49,522 nucleotides of DNA from contig JANDLV010000029.1 in the NCBI GenBank assembly GCA_024330185.1, forward strand, positions 1-49,522, in the 5' to 3' direction. Each line of letters opens with the position of its first letter. Within the stretch, counting starts at the first letter, position 1. This document shows, piece after piece, positions 1-8,651 of this stretch. The translations under genes were made by a program, and so were the position numbers. The notes beneath the pieces were generated by a model. The model saw nothing but the letters and a program-made list of their open reading frames with translations. It was not told the origin of the DNA and did no database searches. Source of the stretch: Candidatus Siliceabacter maunaloa (GTDB lineage Bacteria; Actinomycetota; Thermoleophilia; Solirubrobacterales; Solirubrobacteraceae).

Positions 1-95
1 CCAACTCACACAAAGGAATCCCTAGCGCGACCACGACACCCCGTGACCGCCTACCTACCGGCGGCGGGTAACCAGCCTTGACCTTGCAGTAACGG

Positions 96-122
96 CCGTG
101 CCCCGGCGTGGCCGGGGCACGG
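96..122. terminator. Strong GC hairpin upstream of the Rhs fragment
   Basis: A perfect 12-bp stem (positions 96-107 with 111-122) closes a 3-nt loop. No T-run follows, so it is terminator-like rather than a textbook intrinsic terminator. It probably ends whatever is transcribed from left of the window. Confidence 0.5.
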
Positions 123-191
123 GAACGTGGAAACGTCCGCTTGAGGAGGGTGTCAGCGCTGCTGTGTAAGGCGGTTGGGTGAAAGATAACA

Positions 192-1340
192 GTGACTTCA
201 ATTGGTGTGAAGTGCTGGGTGTCAGAGTGCGTCGGGGAGGCGGTCGCCGAAGACGTCCTAGGCCGCCTCACCGACGCCGTGATCACCAGCACCAACACCG
301 ACCAGACGCTGGAGCGCTTCGAGTACGCCTACGACAAGGCCTCCAACCGCACCCTTCAGGTCCACGACGACCAGCGCACCGACTACACCTACAACACCAA
401 CAACGAACTCACCCGCAGCGACGCCAGCCTGCTGGAAGGCTCGACGACCTACGACTACGACCCCGCCGGCAACCTCACCGCCAGCAGCGCGGGCTTTGAG
501 GCCGACTACAACGCTCAAGGCCAGACCACACGCATGCAGGGCCCCCAGAGCCTCGTCGACCAGGTCCTGGGCACCGACCGCGAGGCGACCTTCGCCTACG
601 CGGGCTCTGACCAGACCGAGCGCGTCCAGAAGAACAGCACCCTGTTCACCAATAGCCCCTTCGGGCTGGCCTCCGAGGCCACCGCCGGGGAGGCCGACTA
701 CTACACCCGCGACAACCAAGGCCGCCTGGTCTCGGTGCGCACGCCGGAGGGAAGCCACTACTACCTCACCGACAACATCGGCAGCGTCGTCGCGCTCACT
801 GGCCCAGGCCCCGACGCCGACGTCACCGCCAGCTACCGCTACGAGCCCTTCGGCCAGAACCAGGACACGACCGGCGAGCTCATCCAGCCCTACCGCTTCG
901 CCGGCGAGTACCTCGACAGCCAGACCGGCCACTACAAGATCGGCGCACGTTACTACAACCCCCAACTCGCCCGCTGGACCCAACAAGACCCGATTCCCGG
1001 CTACGACGACCCCAAGCGCATTAATCGCTATCCCTACGCCAACAGCGATCCGGTCAACACAGTGGATCCAAGCGGTCTTCACGGCCAAGGTACGAACGGA
1101 TGTACCGGCGTTCCCGACTATCCGAGCGGCTTCAATTTTCATAGAAGCTGTGACGGTCACGACTCATGCTACGCAGCCCAGCGGGGAAGGTCCTACTGTG
1201 ACGTAGGCTTCGGTCAGGATCTACTAAAGACCTGTACCGGATACATTAGGTTTCCGTCCTGCTCCCAAACCGCCACGACCTATTATCTTGGCGTTCGCGC
1301 CCTTGGCGCGCCAGCCTATTACCTGGGCCCCCTATTCTAG
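192..1340 (+). CDS. 5'-truncated Rhs core with C-terminal phospholipase A2-like toxin
   Basis: The 382-residue product holds only the end of an Rhs/YD-repeat protein. YD-type repeats such as RFEYAYDKASNRT and TYDYDPAGNLT run through residues 40-260. They are followed by the conserved Rhs core end (RFAGEYLDSQTGHYKIGARY, then NRYPYANSDPVNTVDPSGL near residue 295). Full Rhs proteins are usually well over 1,000 residues, so most of the shell is missing. The first 20 or so residues do not look like Rhs and are probably joined by a rearrangement. After DPSGL comes a Cys-rich domain with CDGHDSCY; H323-D324 match the catalytic His-Asp of secreted phospholipase A2, and later cysteines would form disulfides. 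The toxin part is visibly poorer in GC than the core. The likely role is a phospholipid-degrading polymorphic toxin, now an orphan Rhs-CT cassette. The GTG start is arbitrary. Confidence 0.8.
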   Translation: MTSIGVKCWVSECVGEAVAEDVLGRLTDAVITSTNTDQTLERFEYAYDKASNRTLQVHDDQRTDYTYNTNNELTRSDASLLEGSTTYDYDPAGNLTASSAGFEADYNAQGQTTRMQGPQSLVDQVLGTDREATFAYAGSDQTERVQKNSTLFTNSPFGLASEATAGEADYYTRDNQGRLVSVRTPEGSHYYLTDNIGSVVALTGPGPDADVTASYRYEPFGQNQDTTGELIQPYRFAGEYLDSQTGHYKIGARYYNPQLARWTQQDPIPGYDDPKRINRYPYANSDPVNTVDPSGLHGQGTNGCTGVPDYPSGFNFHRSCDGHDSCYAAQRGRSYCDVGFGQDLLKTCTGYIRFPSCSQTATTYYLGVRALGAPAYYLGPLF

Positions 1341-1342
1341 CT

Positions 1343-1786
1343 ATGGGCTTAGTCCGTAAAGGCGGCGATACTGTGAAGCGCTATGTGTACAGGGCGCTTG
1401 TAGGCGCATGCTATTCGGCCTTGACAGCTTATCCATACTATCTCGCCGGCCGTGCCCCTGGCCAGCCCGTGGAGGTCGCTCCGGTCTTGGCCTACTTGGT
1501 GGCAGTCGCTGTTGCCTGTGGCATGGGCGCACTCGTGCGACGCCGCTGGGTTTGGCTACTGCCGTGGTTACCTGCCGCAGGACTTGTCTGGCTCGAAATT
1601 GTTATCAGGCTCTCTCAGCTCGATAGCCATCAGCGGCATGGCTTGTTCAATACGCCAGAGTTCTACCTACCGATTCTGCTGTTGGCGTCTACGAGCTTTG
1701 CAGCGCTCTTGATCGGTGAGCGGGTGGCGGGCGCGAGGACACATAGGGGTGGCCCGACTTCCTCGGGCTACAGCACATCGCGATGA
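1343..1786 (+). CDS. Small multi-pass membrane protein, candidate immunity protein to the PLA2-like Rhs toxin
   Basis: The reading frame opens 3 nt after the Rhs stop codon. A GTG at 1373, preceded by AAAGGCGG at 1358-1365, is the better start and would give about 137 residues. The product has about four hydrophobic segments, a basic RRRW turn and no recognisable family. Polymorphic toxin cassettes are normally followed at once by their immunity gene, and immunity to membrane-acting toxins is often a membrane protein, so position suggests that job. This is inference. The last 12-15 residues (GGPTSSGYSTSR) overlap, in another frame, what looks like the end of a transposase, so the natural C-terminus may have been replaced. 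GC content is lower than in the flanking housekeeping genes. Confidence 0.55.
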   Translation: MGLVRKGGDTVKRYVYRALVGACYSALTAYPYYLAGRAPGQPVEVAPVLAYLVAVAVACGMGALVRRRWVWLLPWLPAAGLVWLEIVIRLSQLDSHQRHGLFNTPEFYLPILLLASTSFAALLIGERVAGARTHRGGPTSSGYSTSR

Positions 1787-1836
1787 TCCATCTCACCGCC
1801 GGCAAGCTCAATGTCGCCAACACCCACTCGAAGTAG
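1750..1836 (+). pseudogene. Possible C-terminal relic of an IS transposase
   Basis: A frame different from the upstream gene reads WPDFLGLQHIAMIHLTAGKL and ends in TAG at 1834-1836. The pattern of a short hydrophobic HIAMIxLT helix followed by a basic tail resembles the end of IS5-type DDE transposases. Only about 28 codons are present, so the assignment is tentative. Confidence 0.35.
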
Positions 1837-1849
1837 CGAGGAGCCTTTG

Positions 1850-2075
1850 AGGGTCCCTCGCCGTTTCGTGTGGGTAGCGGCGTCGTCGTGGTAGGGTCGC
1901 GCGCGCTCAGGGTCGTCGATGAGCGGAGCGCGTGATGCGAGGTGTCGAGTTGTTCCAAGCGGCGCTCAACACGCTGGGGCTGGGCGGGCCGTGGCGGGTG
2001 GTGGGGTCTTGTTTCGATGCTGATCGGCGGCGGTTGGACCCGACTTCCGACTTCCGCAGCTCGCGGCGGTTGTGA
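1850..2075 (+). mobile_element. Left-end relic of an ISL3-like insertion sequence
   Basis: From ATG 1935 (GTG 1932 also in frame) a 46-codon frame begins MRGVELFQAALNTLGLGGPW, continues with a FDADRRRLD stretch and stops at 2073-2075. This resembles the N-terminus of ISL3-family transposases (short leader, then W-x-V-x(3-5)-FD...RRLD). The zinc-finger and DDE parts are gone. The sequence near 1850-1880 (GGTCCCTCGCCGTTTCGTGTGGG) could be its terminal repeat. No right end is visible. The rest of the 1787-2242 gap holds no convincing gene. Confidence 0.45.
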
Positions 2076-2242
2076 CCCGCTTACCGTGACCCACGGAAGC
2101 AGCAGTAGCGCCCGATTTGTGAGGCGGGACGTGGGGCGGTCGTGGAGGCGCTCCTTGAGGCGTGGGCGGGTTCTTGCGCGGGTGACAGGGAAGGTCTGAG
2201 CCGGACTGGGTCTGCGGAAACCTGACCGGCATGGCGTCGCTT

Positions 2243-3022
2243 TCAGCGCCCGCTGAACTCCGGCTGGCGCTTCTCGGCGAAGGCGGCGGTGCCCTCGGCG
2301 AAGTCGGCGCTGCGCGCGCACAGCTCCTGCGCGACGACCTCGTGCTCCAGCGTCTCGGCCAGGGCGGGCTTGGCGGCGGCGTCCATGACGCGCTTGGCCA
2401 GGCCGACGGCCAGCGGCGCGCAGGCCAGCAGCTCGCCGACGAGCTTGTCGGTCGCCGCGTCGAGCTCGTCGGCGGGCGCGACGCGGTTGACCAGGCCGAT
2501 GCGCTCGGCCTCGGTGCCATCGATCAGCTTGGAGGCCATGACCATCTCCTTGGCGCGCCCCAGGCCGATGACGGCGGGCAGGCGCGAGCAGCCGCCGACG
2601 TCCGGGATCAGCCCCACGCGGGTCTCGACCATGCCGATCAGGGCGTCGGCGGCCATGACGCGCAGGTCACAGGCCAGCGCCAGCTCGGCCGCCCCGCCGA
2701 TGCACGCGCCGTGGAGCTGGGCGATGGTGGGCTTGGTCATCTCCTCGCAGAGGTTCCACGTGGCCAGGATGCCCTCTCGGAGCTCGCGCAGACGACCCGG
2801 GTCGGCGGCCACCGCGCCCAGCGACTGGAAGTCCATGCCCGAGGAGAACATCGCGCCCTCGCCGCGCAGCACGACGCAGCGCACGTCGTGGTCGGCGGCC
2901 GCGCCCAGGAGGGCTTCGCGCAGGCCGGCCACGAGCTCGTCGTTCATCGCGTTGCGCTTCTCGGGACGGTTGAGCACCACGTGGCGCACGGCCCCGCGGT
3001 CCCTGGTGGTGACGATGCTCAT
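2243..3022 (-). CDS. Enoyl-CoA hydratase/isomerase (crotonase) family protein
   Basis: A 259-residue crotonase. It has the oxyanion-hole segment FSSGMD near residue 63, HGACIGGAAELALACD near residue 105, and MVETRVGLIPDVGG near 133. Both acidic residues used by enoyl-CoA hydratases can be placed: the Glu in GGAAEL and the Glu in VETRVGL. That favours a hydratase acting on an unsaturated acyl-CoA. The Asp in PDVGG also recalls dienoyl-CoA isomerases, so the substrate is open. The start at MSIVTT is preferred over an in-frame ATG 12 nt upstream because the family usually begins close to this strand. It is transcribed divergently from the membrane protein at 3070. Confidence 0.85.
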   Translation of the reverse strand: MSIVTTRDRGAVRHVVLNRPEKRNAMNDELVAGLREALLGAAADHDVRCVVLRGEGAMFSSGMDFQSLGAVAADPGRLRELREGILATWNLCEEMTKPTIAQLHGACIGGAAELALACDLRVMAADALIGMVETRVGLIPDVGGCSRLPAVIGLGRAKEMVMASKLIDGTEAERIGLVNRVAPADELDAATDKLVGELLACAPLAVGLAKRVMDAAAKPALAETLEHEVVAQELCARSADFAEGTAAFAEKRQPEFSGR

Positions 3023-3052
3023 GGCGCGGAGCATACGTACGCGGTGAGGTCC

Positions 3053-3058
3053 TAGGCT
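3053..3058 (+). promoter_or_regulatory. -10-like TAGGCT, near-leaderless promoter
   Basis: TAGGCT lies 11 nt before ATG 3070. A transcript from it would start only a few bases before the start codon. This is one of a repeated series in the window. Confidence 0.4.
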
Positions 3059-3069
3059 CGGGCGCGACC

Positions 3070-4134
3070 ATGCCTGCCCTGCGCCCCCATTCCGACCGCG
3101 GCGACGTGGTCGCCGCCGGGGCGGTCGTGCTCGCCCTGGGCGCCGCCGTCGCCGACCTGCGCCTGGGCGAGACCTGGGCGGCCGGGGTGCGCCTCGCGCT
3201 GCTCAGCGGCCCCGCCGCCCTGATCGTGCTGGCCATGGGCGTGCGGGCGCCGGTCCAGGAGCGCCCGCTGCCCCACGTCACCATCCTCCTGCTAGCGGGC
3301 CTAGGCCTCACCGGCCTCGCGCTGAGCGACCTGGCAGACGTGCTCGGCGACGAGGGGCGCCTGGCCTCGCCGGCGGCCACCACGTTCGTCAGCGGCTGCC
3401 TGGCCGCGCTGTGCCTCCTGCTGGCCCCGGCCAAGCGCTCGGCCACCGTCACGCTGGCCGGCTGCGTCGCGGGCGCCGCGACGCTGCTGGCCGCGGCGGA
3501 CCTGGGCTTCGAGCTGGACGACCGCCTCGAGGCCTTCCGCTACCTGCTGTGCGCAGCGCTGCTGCTGGTCGTCCTGGCCGCCGCGGCGACCCGCGATCGC
3601 CAGCGCCGCCACGCGGTCACCTTCGCGGAGGCCGGTGGCCTGGCCCTGGTGGCCATCGGCGTGACCCTGGCGGCCGAGCGGCTGCCCGAGCTCGCTCCCG
3701 TCGGGCCCCTGGCTCAGGGGACCGGCGCGGGCTGGGAGGCGCTGCTGGTGCTGGGCGGCTGGGCGCTGCTGGCCTACGCGGCGGTCGACAACGAGCGCGG
3801 CCCGGCCTGGCTGGGCATCGCCGTGCTCGCCCTGTTCACCGGCCTGACCGGCACGGAGGAGGGCGCCTCGCTGCTGTGGTGGCCGCTGGGCCTGCTGGCG
3901 GCCGGCGCGGCCATCGTGGCCTTCGGGCTGCGTCCCGCGGCGCAGCCGCCACCCGAGCCCGAGGTCCGTCGTGAGGAGCCACCGGCGCAGCCCACGCCGA
4001 TGCCACCGCGCCGGCATGAGCCCGCGCCGTGGGAGGAAGCGCCCGCGGAGCCCGTCGCGGCCGCCCCCGAGGGCGACGCCCCGCAGCCCCCGTCGCCGCT
4101 GTGGTCAGGCGGCGAGGGCGGCCACGAGCGCTGA
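3070..4134 (+). CDS. Multi-pass membrane protein with proline-rich cytoplasmic tail, unknown function
   Basis: A 354-residue protein. Residues 10-290 form about eight to nine hydrophobic helices with short loops, and the last 65 residues are a Pro/Glu/Ala-rich hydrophilic tail. I see no catalytic motif and do not recognise a family. The ATG at 3070 follows a -10-like TAGGCT with almost no leader. The gene stands alone between the divergent crotonase and the convergent acetoacetate-CoA ligase, so context says little. Confidence 0.7.
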   Translation: MPALRPHSDRGDVVAAGAVVLALGAAVADLRLGETWAAGVRLALLSGPAALIVLAMGVRAPVQERPLPHVTILLLAGLGLTGLALSDLADVLGDEGRLASPAATTFVSGCLAALCLLLAPAKRSATVTLAGCVAGAATLLAAADLGFELDDRLEAFRYLLCAALLLVVLAAAATRDRQRRHAVTFAEAGGLALVAIGVTLAAERLPELAPVGPLAQGTGAGWEALLVLGGWALLAYAAVDNERGPAWLGIAVLALFTGLTGTEEGASLLWWPLGLLAAGAAIVAFGLRPAAQPPPEPEVRREEPPAQPTPMPPRRHEPAPWEEAPAEPVAAAPEGDAPQPPSPLWSGGEGGHER

Positions 4135-4238
4135 GGCGCACGCCCTCGCGGCGCCTGGCCGCACGGGCGAGATCCGGGCCGTGCACAGCACTGTCCCGGG
4201 TCTCGCCCGCACGCCCAGGCATCCGCGAGGCCGGGCGC

Positions 4239-6218
4239 CTACTCGTTGCGGCTCGCCATCGCGACGAACGCGTCGAGCGCCTCGGGGTTGGCCAGGGACT
4301 CGCGCGAGGTCGCCCGCGAGGGGTCCTGGCCCATGAGGATCCGCTTGACCGGCACCTCCAGCGCCTTGCCCGACAGCGTGCGCGGCACCGCCGCGACCCG
4401 GCGGACCTCGTCGGGCACGTGGCGCGGCGAGCAGTCCTCGCTGATCCGCGTGCGGATCGCCCCGACCAGCTCGTCGTCCAGTTCGACGCCCTCTCGCAGG
4501 ACCACGAACAGGGGCATCCACGTCCCGCCCTCGCCGTCGCCGTCGGGCACGTCGACCACCAGGGCGTCGACGACCTCCTCCACCGCGAGCACGGCACGGT
4601 AGATCTCGCCGGTGCCCATGCGCATCCCGCCGCGGTTGATGGTCGCGTCCGAGCGCCCGTGGATGATCACCGTTCCCCGCGAGGTGATCTCCACCCAGTC
4701 GCCGTGGCGCCAGACGCCCGGGAAGGCGTCGAGGTAGGTCTCGCGCAGGCGCGTGGCGTCGGGGTCGTCCCACAGGTACAGCGGCATGGAGGGCATGGGC
4801 TGGGTGACGACCAGCTCGCCGACCTCGCCGACCACGCTGCGGCCCTCCTCGTCGAAGGCCTCGACCGCGCAGCCCAGCGCGCGGGCCTGGATCTCCCCGC
4901 GGTGGACGGGCAGGATCGGCACCCCGCCCACCAAGGCGGTGCACACGGCGGTGCCCCCGCTGGTGGAGAAAAGCCAGATGTCGTGGCCCAGCTCCTCGTA
5001 GACCCAGTCGAAGCCCTCTGGCGACAGAGGGGATCCGGTGGAGCCGACCGCGCGCAGGCGACTCAGGTCGCGTCCCGCGGCTGGGTGCACGCCCTCCTTC
5101 CTGCAGGTGGCGATGAAGGCGGCGCTGGTACCAAAGGTGGTCACCTCGGCCCGCTCGGCCAGATCCCACAGCGTGCCCGGGTCGGGGTACGCCGGGTCGC
5201 CGTCGAAGAGCACGATCGCGGCGTCGGTGAGCAGCACGCCGACGAGGAAGTTCCACATCATCCAGCCCGTGGTGGTAAACCACAGCACGCGGTCGCCGGG
5301 CCGCGCGTCGAGGTGGAGGTGCATCTTCTTGAGGTGCTCGAGCAGGATGCCGCCCTGGCCCTGCACGATGGCCTTGGGCAGCCCCGTGGTGCCCGAGCTG
5401 TAGAGCACCCACAGCGGGTGGTCGAAGGGCACCGGCTCGAAGCGCGTGGCGGTGTTGTCGCCGCTGGCCAGGAGCTCGTCGAAGGGCAGGGCGCCGGGTA
5501 GCTGCGCCTCGGGGTCGAGGTAGGGGACCAGCACCGTGTGCTCGAGGCCCGGCAGCTCGTCGCGCAGGCGCGCGACGGTCTCGCGGCGGTCGAAGTCGCG
5601 CCCGCCGTGGCGGTAGCCGTCGACGGCCAGCAGCACCTTGGGCTCGATCTGGGCCAAGCGGTCGATGACGCTGTCGGCCCCGAGCTCCGGCGCGGCGCCG
5701 GACCACACCGCGCCGAGGGTCGCGCAGGCCAGGAAGGCCGCCACGGTCTCGGGGACGTTGGGCAGGTAGGCGACGACGCGGTCGCCCTTCTCGACACCCA
5801 GCGCGCGCAGCCCGGCGGCGACCCGCCCGGTCAGCGCGCGCAGCTCCGCCCAGCTCATCTCCTGCTGGTCGCGCAGCTCGGAGGCGTGGACGATGGCCAC
5901 GGCGTCGTCTGCCTTGCCGCGGAAGACGTGCTCGGCGAAGTTGAGGTGGGTACCGGGGAACCACTGCGCGCCGGGCATCGAGCGGTCGCCGAGCACGCGG
6001 TCGGGAGCGGGGGTGCCGTGGACCTCGAAGACGTCCCAGATCGATCGCCAGAAGGCGTCGAGGTCGGTGACCGACCAGCGCCACAGGGCGTCGTAGCCGT
6101 CGAAGGTGAGGCCGCGCTCGCGCTCCAGCCAGCGCAGGTAGCGTGTCAGTGCGGCCTCCTCGACGAGCTGCTCGGGGGGCTCCCAGAGGACCGTGGCCTC
6201 GTGCGCGGGCATGCTCAT
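4239..6218 (-). CDS. Acetoacetate-CoA ligase (acetoacetyl-CoA synthetase)
   Basis: A 659-residue ANL-superfamily adenylating enzyme of the usual length for this family. The N-terminal cap (WSVTDLDAFWRSIWDVF) and the WFPGTHLNFAEH segment near residue 86 are typical of acetoacetyl-CoA synthetases. The phosphate loop SSGTTGLPKA is at about 274-283, followed by a TSGGT motif, GRSDATINRGGMRMGTGEIY, and the catalytic-lysine motif SGKALEVPVKRIL near the C-terminus. It activates acetoacetate to acetoacetyl-CoA with ATP, linking ketone-body or PHB breakdown to central metabolism. The start at MSMPAHE is supported by AGGAG 7 nt upstream. The crotonase nearby may serve the same pathway. Upstream it is divergent from the amidase. 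Confidence 0.9.
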   Translation of the reverse strand: MSMPAHEATVLWEPPEQLVEEAALTRYLRWLERERGLTFDGYDALWRWSVTDLDAFWRSIWDVFEVHGTPAPDRVLGDRSMPGAQWFPGTHLNFAEHVFRGKADDAVAIVHASELRDQQEMSWAELRALTGRVAAGLRALGVEKGDRVVAYLPNVPETVAAFLACATLGAVWSGAAPELGADSVIDRLAQIEPKVLLAVDGYRHGGRDFDRRETVARLRDELPGLEHTVLVPYLDPEAQLPGALPFDELLASGDNTATRFEPVPFDHPLWVLYSSGTTGLPKAIVQGQGGILLEHLKKMHLHLDARPGDRVLWFTTTGWMMWNFLVGVLLTDAAIVLFDGDPAYPDPGTLWDLAERAEVTTFGTSAAFIATCRKEGVHPAAGRDLSRLRAVGSTGSPLSPEGFDWVYEELGHDIWLFSTSGGTAVCTALVGGVPILPVHRGEIQARALGCAVEAFDEEGRSVVGEVGELVVTQPMPSMPLYLWDDPDATRLRETYLDAFPGVWRHGDWVEITSRGTVIIHGRSDATINRGGMRMGTGEIYRAVLAVEEVVDALVVDVPDGDGEGGTWMPLFVVLREGVELDDELVGAIRTRISEDCSPRHVPDEVRRVAAVPRTLSGKALEVPVKRILMGQDPSRATSRESLANPEALDAFVAMASRNE

Positions 6219-6360
6219 CGCGGTACTCCTCGTCGGCGGGTGATGCGCTGCATGATCGCGCGTCGCCGCGACGGCTGCGGCGCCGTCGGGACGAGGACCG
6301 CGCGGTCCGGGTGGCGTCGACCGCGCCGAGTGGGGGAGGGGGCGGCGGCCAGCGCGGCCA

Positions 6361-6366
6361 TAGGGT
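6361..6366 (+). promoter_or_regulatory. -10-like TAGGGT of a leaderless promoter
   Basis: TAGGGT ends 6 nt before ATG 6373, so transcription would start at about the A of the start codon. No Shine-Dalgarno lies between. Confidence 0.55.
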
Positions 6367-6372
6367 TGGCGC

Positions 6373-7749
6373 ATGGCCGCCACCGAGGTCGACCTCGCCT
6401 TCGCCGGCGTCGCGCGCCAGGCTGCCTTCGTTCGCGACGGCGAGGCCTCCCCGCGCGAGCTGGTCGAGCTCGCGCTGGCGCGCATCGCCGCGCTGGATCC
6501 CCAGCTCAACGCCTTCCGCGTCGTCCTGGCCGACCAGGCGCTGGCCGACGCCGACCGCGCCGGCTCGGTCGCCGCCGACGACCGCGGCCCGCTCCACGGC
6601 GTCCCCGTGGCCATCAAGGACGACCAGGCCGTCGCGGGCCAGGCGCTCACCCTGGGCTCGGGCGCCCACCTCGACCAGCGCCAGCCCGCCGACAGCGAGA
6701 TGGTTCGCCGGCTGCGTGATGCGGGTGGGATCGTGGTGGGGATCACCCGGGTGCCCGAGCTGACCCAGTGGCCGTTCACCGAGACGGCCACGGGCGGCAT
6801 CACCCGCAACCCGTGGGACGTCAACCGCACGCCCGGCGGCTCCAGCGGCGGCTCTGGCGCGGCGGTGGCCGCCGGCATGGTGCCCGTCGCCACGGCATCC
6901 GACGGCGCGGGCTCCATCCGGATCCCCGCCGCCTGCTGCGCCCTCTTCGGGCTCAAGCCCCACCGCGATCGCATCCCGCTCGCCCCGGGCGACGAGGGCT
7001 GGCACGGCCTCGCCCACCTGGGCGTGCTCACGCGCTCGGTGCGCGACAGCGCCCTGGTCCTCGATGCGCTGACCGGCGAGGACTGGGCGAGCGAGCCCGA
7101 CGTGCAGCCCGGCCGGCTGCGCATCGCGCTCTCCACGAAGATCCCGCCGCCGCTGCTCGCGCGCCTGGAGCCCGAGCAGCACGTCGCGCTCGAGGAGACC
7201 GCCGCGCTGTTGCGTGACCTGGGCCACGAGGTCGTCGAGCGCGACCCTGACTACAGCCCGCGGATGAGCATCGCCCTCGTCACCCGGCTGCTCAGCGGCG
7301 TGCACGACGAGGCGCGCGCGATGCCCTTCCCCGAGCGGCTGGAGCGCCGTACGCGCCAGCAGGCCTTCGCGGGCGGGCAGCTGCGCCGGTTGCTGGGCTG
7401 GGCGCGACGCAACGAGGCCGCCGACGCCGCCCGCCTCAACGCCCTCTTCGACGATGTCGACGTCCTGCTCACACCGGCGCTGGCCTCGCTTCCCCTGCCC
7501 GTCGGGCGCTACGAGGGGCGCAGCGGCCCGGTGACCTTCGACGGGGCGACGCGCTTCGTGCCCTGGCTGCCGGCCTGGAACCACGCCGGCAACCCCGCCG
7601 CCGCGGTCCCCGCCGGCTTCACGCCCGGCGGCGTGCCCACCGCGGTGCAGCTCGTGGCCGCGCCGCGCGGCGAGGCGCTGCTGCTGCGCCTGGCCGCACA
7701 GCTCGAAGCGGCACGACCCTGGGCGGACCGCCGCCCGCCCGTGTCGTGA
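6373..7749 (+). CDS. Amidase signature family enzyme
   Basis: A 458-residue amidase of typical length. The Ser-cisSer-Lys triad can be placed: K82 in VPVAIKDD, S157 in GGSSGGSG, and S181 in SDGAGSIRIP, with the 24-residue serine spacing known for the family. The C-terminal half has the usual WNHAGNPAAAVPAG segment. It hydrolyses an amide bond; the substrate cannot be told from sequence. It is not obviously GatA, because no gatB or gatC lies nearby. The stop overlaps the GTG start of the inositol-monophosphatase-type gene, so the two are translationally coupled. Confidence 0.88.
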   Translation: MAATEVDLAFAGVARQAAFVRDGEASPRELVELALARIAALDPQLNAFRVVLADQALADADRAGSVAADDRGPLHGVPVAIKDDQAVAGQALTLGSGAHLDQRQPADSEMVRRLRDAGGIVVGITRVPELTQWPFTETATGGITRNPWDVNRTPGGSSGGSGAAVAAGMVPVATASDGAGSIRIPAACCALFGLKPHRDRIPLAPGDEGWHGLAHLGVLTRSVRDSALVLDALTGEDWASEPDVQPGRLRIALSTKIPPPLLARLEPEQHVALEETAALLRDLGHEVVERDPDYSPRMSIALVTRLLSGVHDEARAMPFPERLERRTRQQAFAGGQLRRLLGWARRNEAADAARLNALFDDVDVLLTPALASLPLPVGRYEGRSGPVTFDGATRFVPWLPAWNHAGNPAAAVPAGFTPGGVPTAVQLVAAPRGEALLLRLAAQLEAARPWADRRPPVS

Positions 7750-8543
7750 GCTCCTCGCCGAGCGAGCTGTGCGTCGTAGCCGCCGACGCCGCCCGGGCGG
7801 CCGGCGCGCTGCTGCTCCAGCGCTTCGTCGCGCAGGGCGGGGAGGAGGTGCGCACGAAGTCGACGCCGACCGACCCCGTGTCCGAGGCCGACCTCGCCGC
7901 AGAGCGGGCCATCCGCGAGGTGCTGCAGGCGCGCCGCCCGGGCGACGCGATCCTGGGCGAGGAGGGCGGGGAGAGCCTCGGCGAGGAGACGCCTGGATCG
8001 CCCTCCCTGCGCTGGATCGTCGACCCGCTGGACGGCACGGTGAACTACCTCTACGGGATCGGGCAGTGGTGCGTCTCCGTCGCCGTGCACGACGACGACG
8101 GCGCGCTGGCCGGCGTGGTCTTCGACCCGCTGCGCGACGAGCTGTTCGCCGCCGAGCGCGACGGGGAGCCCACGCTCAACGGCCGGCCCCTCGTGCGCCC
8201 GGTGCGGGACGAGCTGGCCACGGCCCTGGTGGCGACGGGCTTCGGCTACGACGCCGCCGAGCGCGCGCATCAGGCCGTCGTGGTCGCCGCCCTGCTTCCG
8301 TGGGTGCGCGACGTGCGGCGCCTGGGCTCCGCCGCGCTGGACCTCGCCTGGACCGCCGCGGGGCGCGTCGACGCCTACTACGAGCGCGGCGGGAAGCCGT
8401 GGGACGTCGCCGCGGGCTCGCTGCTGTGCGAGCGTGCCGGGCTCGCCGTGCGCCGCATCGAGCCGTGCGGCGACCACGAGCCCCTGGGCCTGCTCGCCGC
8501 GCCGGCCGCCCTGGCCGACGCGCTCGAGCCGTTCGTCGTCTAA
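7746..8543 (+). CDS. Inositol monophosphatase family phosphatase
   Basis: A 265-residue Mg-dependent, Li-sensitive-type phosphatase. The metal-binding signatures are GEEGGE (71-76), WIVDPLDGTVNY (90-101) and GKPWDVAAGSLL near residue 218. Family members act on inositol-1-phosphate, histidinol phosphate, fructose-1,6-bisphosphate or PAP; this sequence does not decide among them. The GTG start overlaps the amidase stop by 4 nt. Confidence 0.88.
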   Translation: MSSSPSELCVVAADAARAAGALLLQRFVAQGGEEVRTKSTPTDPVSEADLAAERAIREVLQARRPGDAILGEEGGESLGEETPGSPSLRWIVDPLDGTVNYLYGIGQWCVSVAVHDDDGALAGVVFDPLRDELFAAERDGEPTLNGRPLVRPVRDELATALVATGFGYDAAERAHQAVVVAALLPWVRDVRRLGSAALDLAWTAAGRVDAYYERGGKPWDVAAGSLLCERAGLAVRRIEPCGDHEPLGLLAAPAALADALEPFVV

Positions 8544-8651
8544 GGAAGCGGTTTCCCTACCGCGATCGCTTCCCAACCGGCGCTGGCGACCTTCACCTTG
8601 TCGGGGGCGATGCGCAGCATCACGCGCTCGTCGCCCTCGTCTACCCGATCT
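8540..8651 (-). pseudogene. Possible C-terminal relic of a PPOX/FMN-binding protein
   Basis: In the gap between the convergent phosphatase and FKBP genes, one minus-strand frame reads DERVMLRIAPDKVKVASAGW and then stops at 8540-8542. The text is protein-like and resembles the last strand-helix of pyridoxamine-phosphate-oxidase-type FMN proteins. There is no start region. It overlaps the ends of both neighbours, so chance cannot be excluded. Confidence 0.25.

Noticed and set aside
258-1160. A 300-codon minus-strand frame opposite the Rhs gene
   Set aside because: It is a low-complexity Val/Gly/Ala shadow of the Rhs frame with no domain.
4105-7584. A 1,159-codon minus-strand frame across the ligase and amidase
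   Set aside because: Its text is Arg/Ala/Gly-rich and is the off-frame shadow of two well-supported genes.
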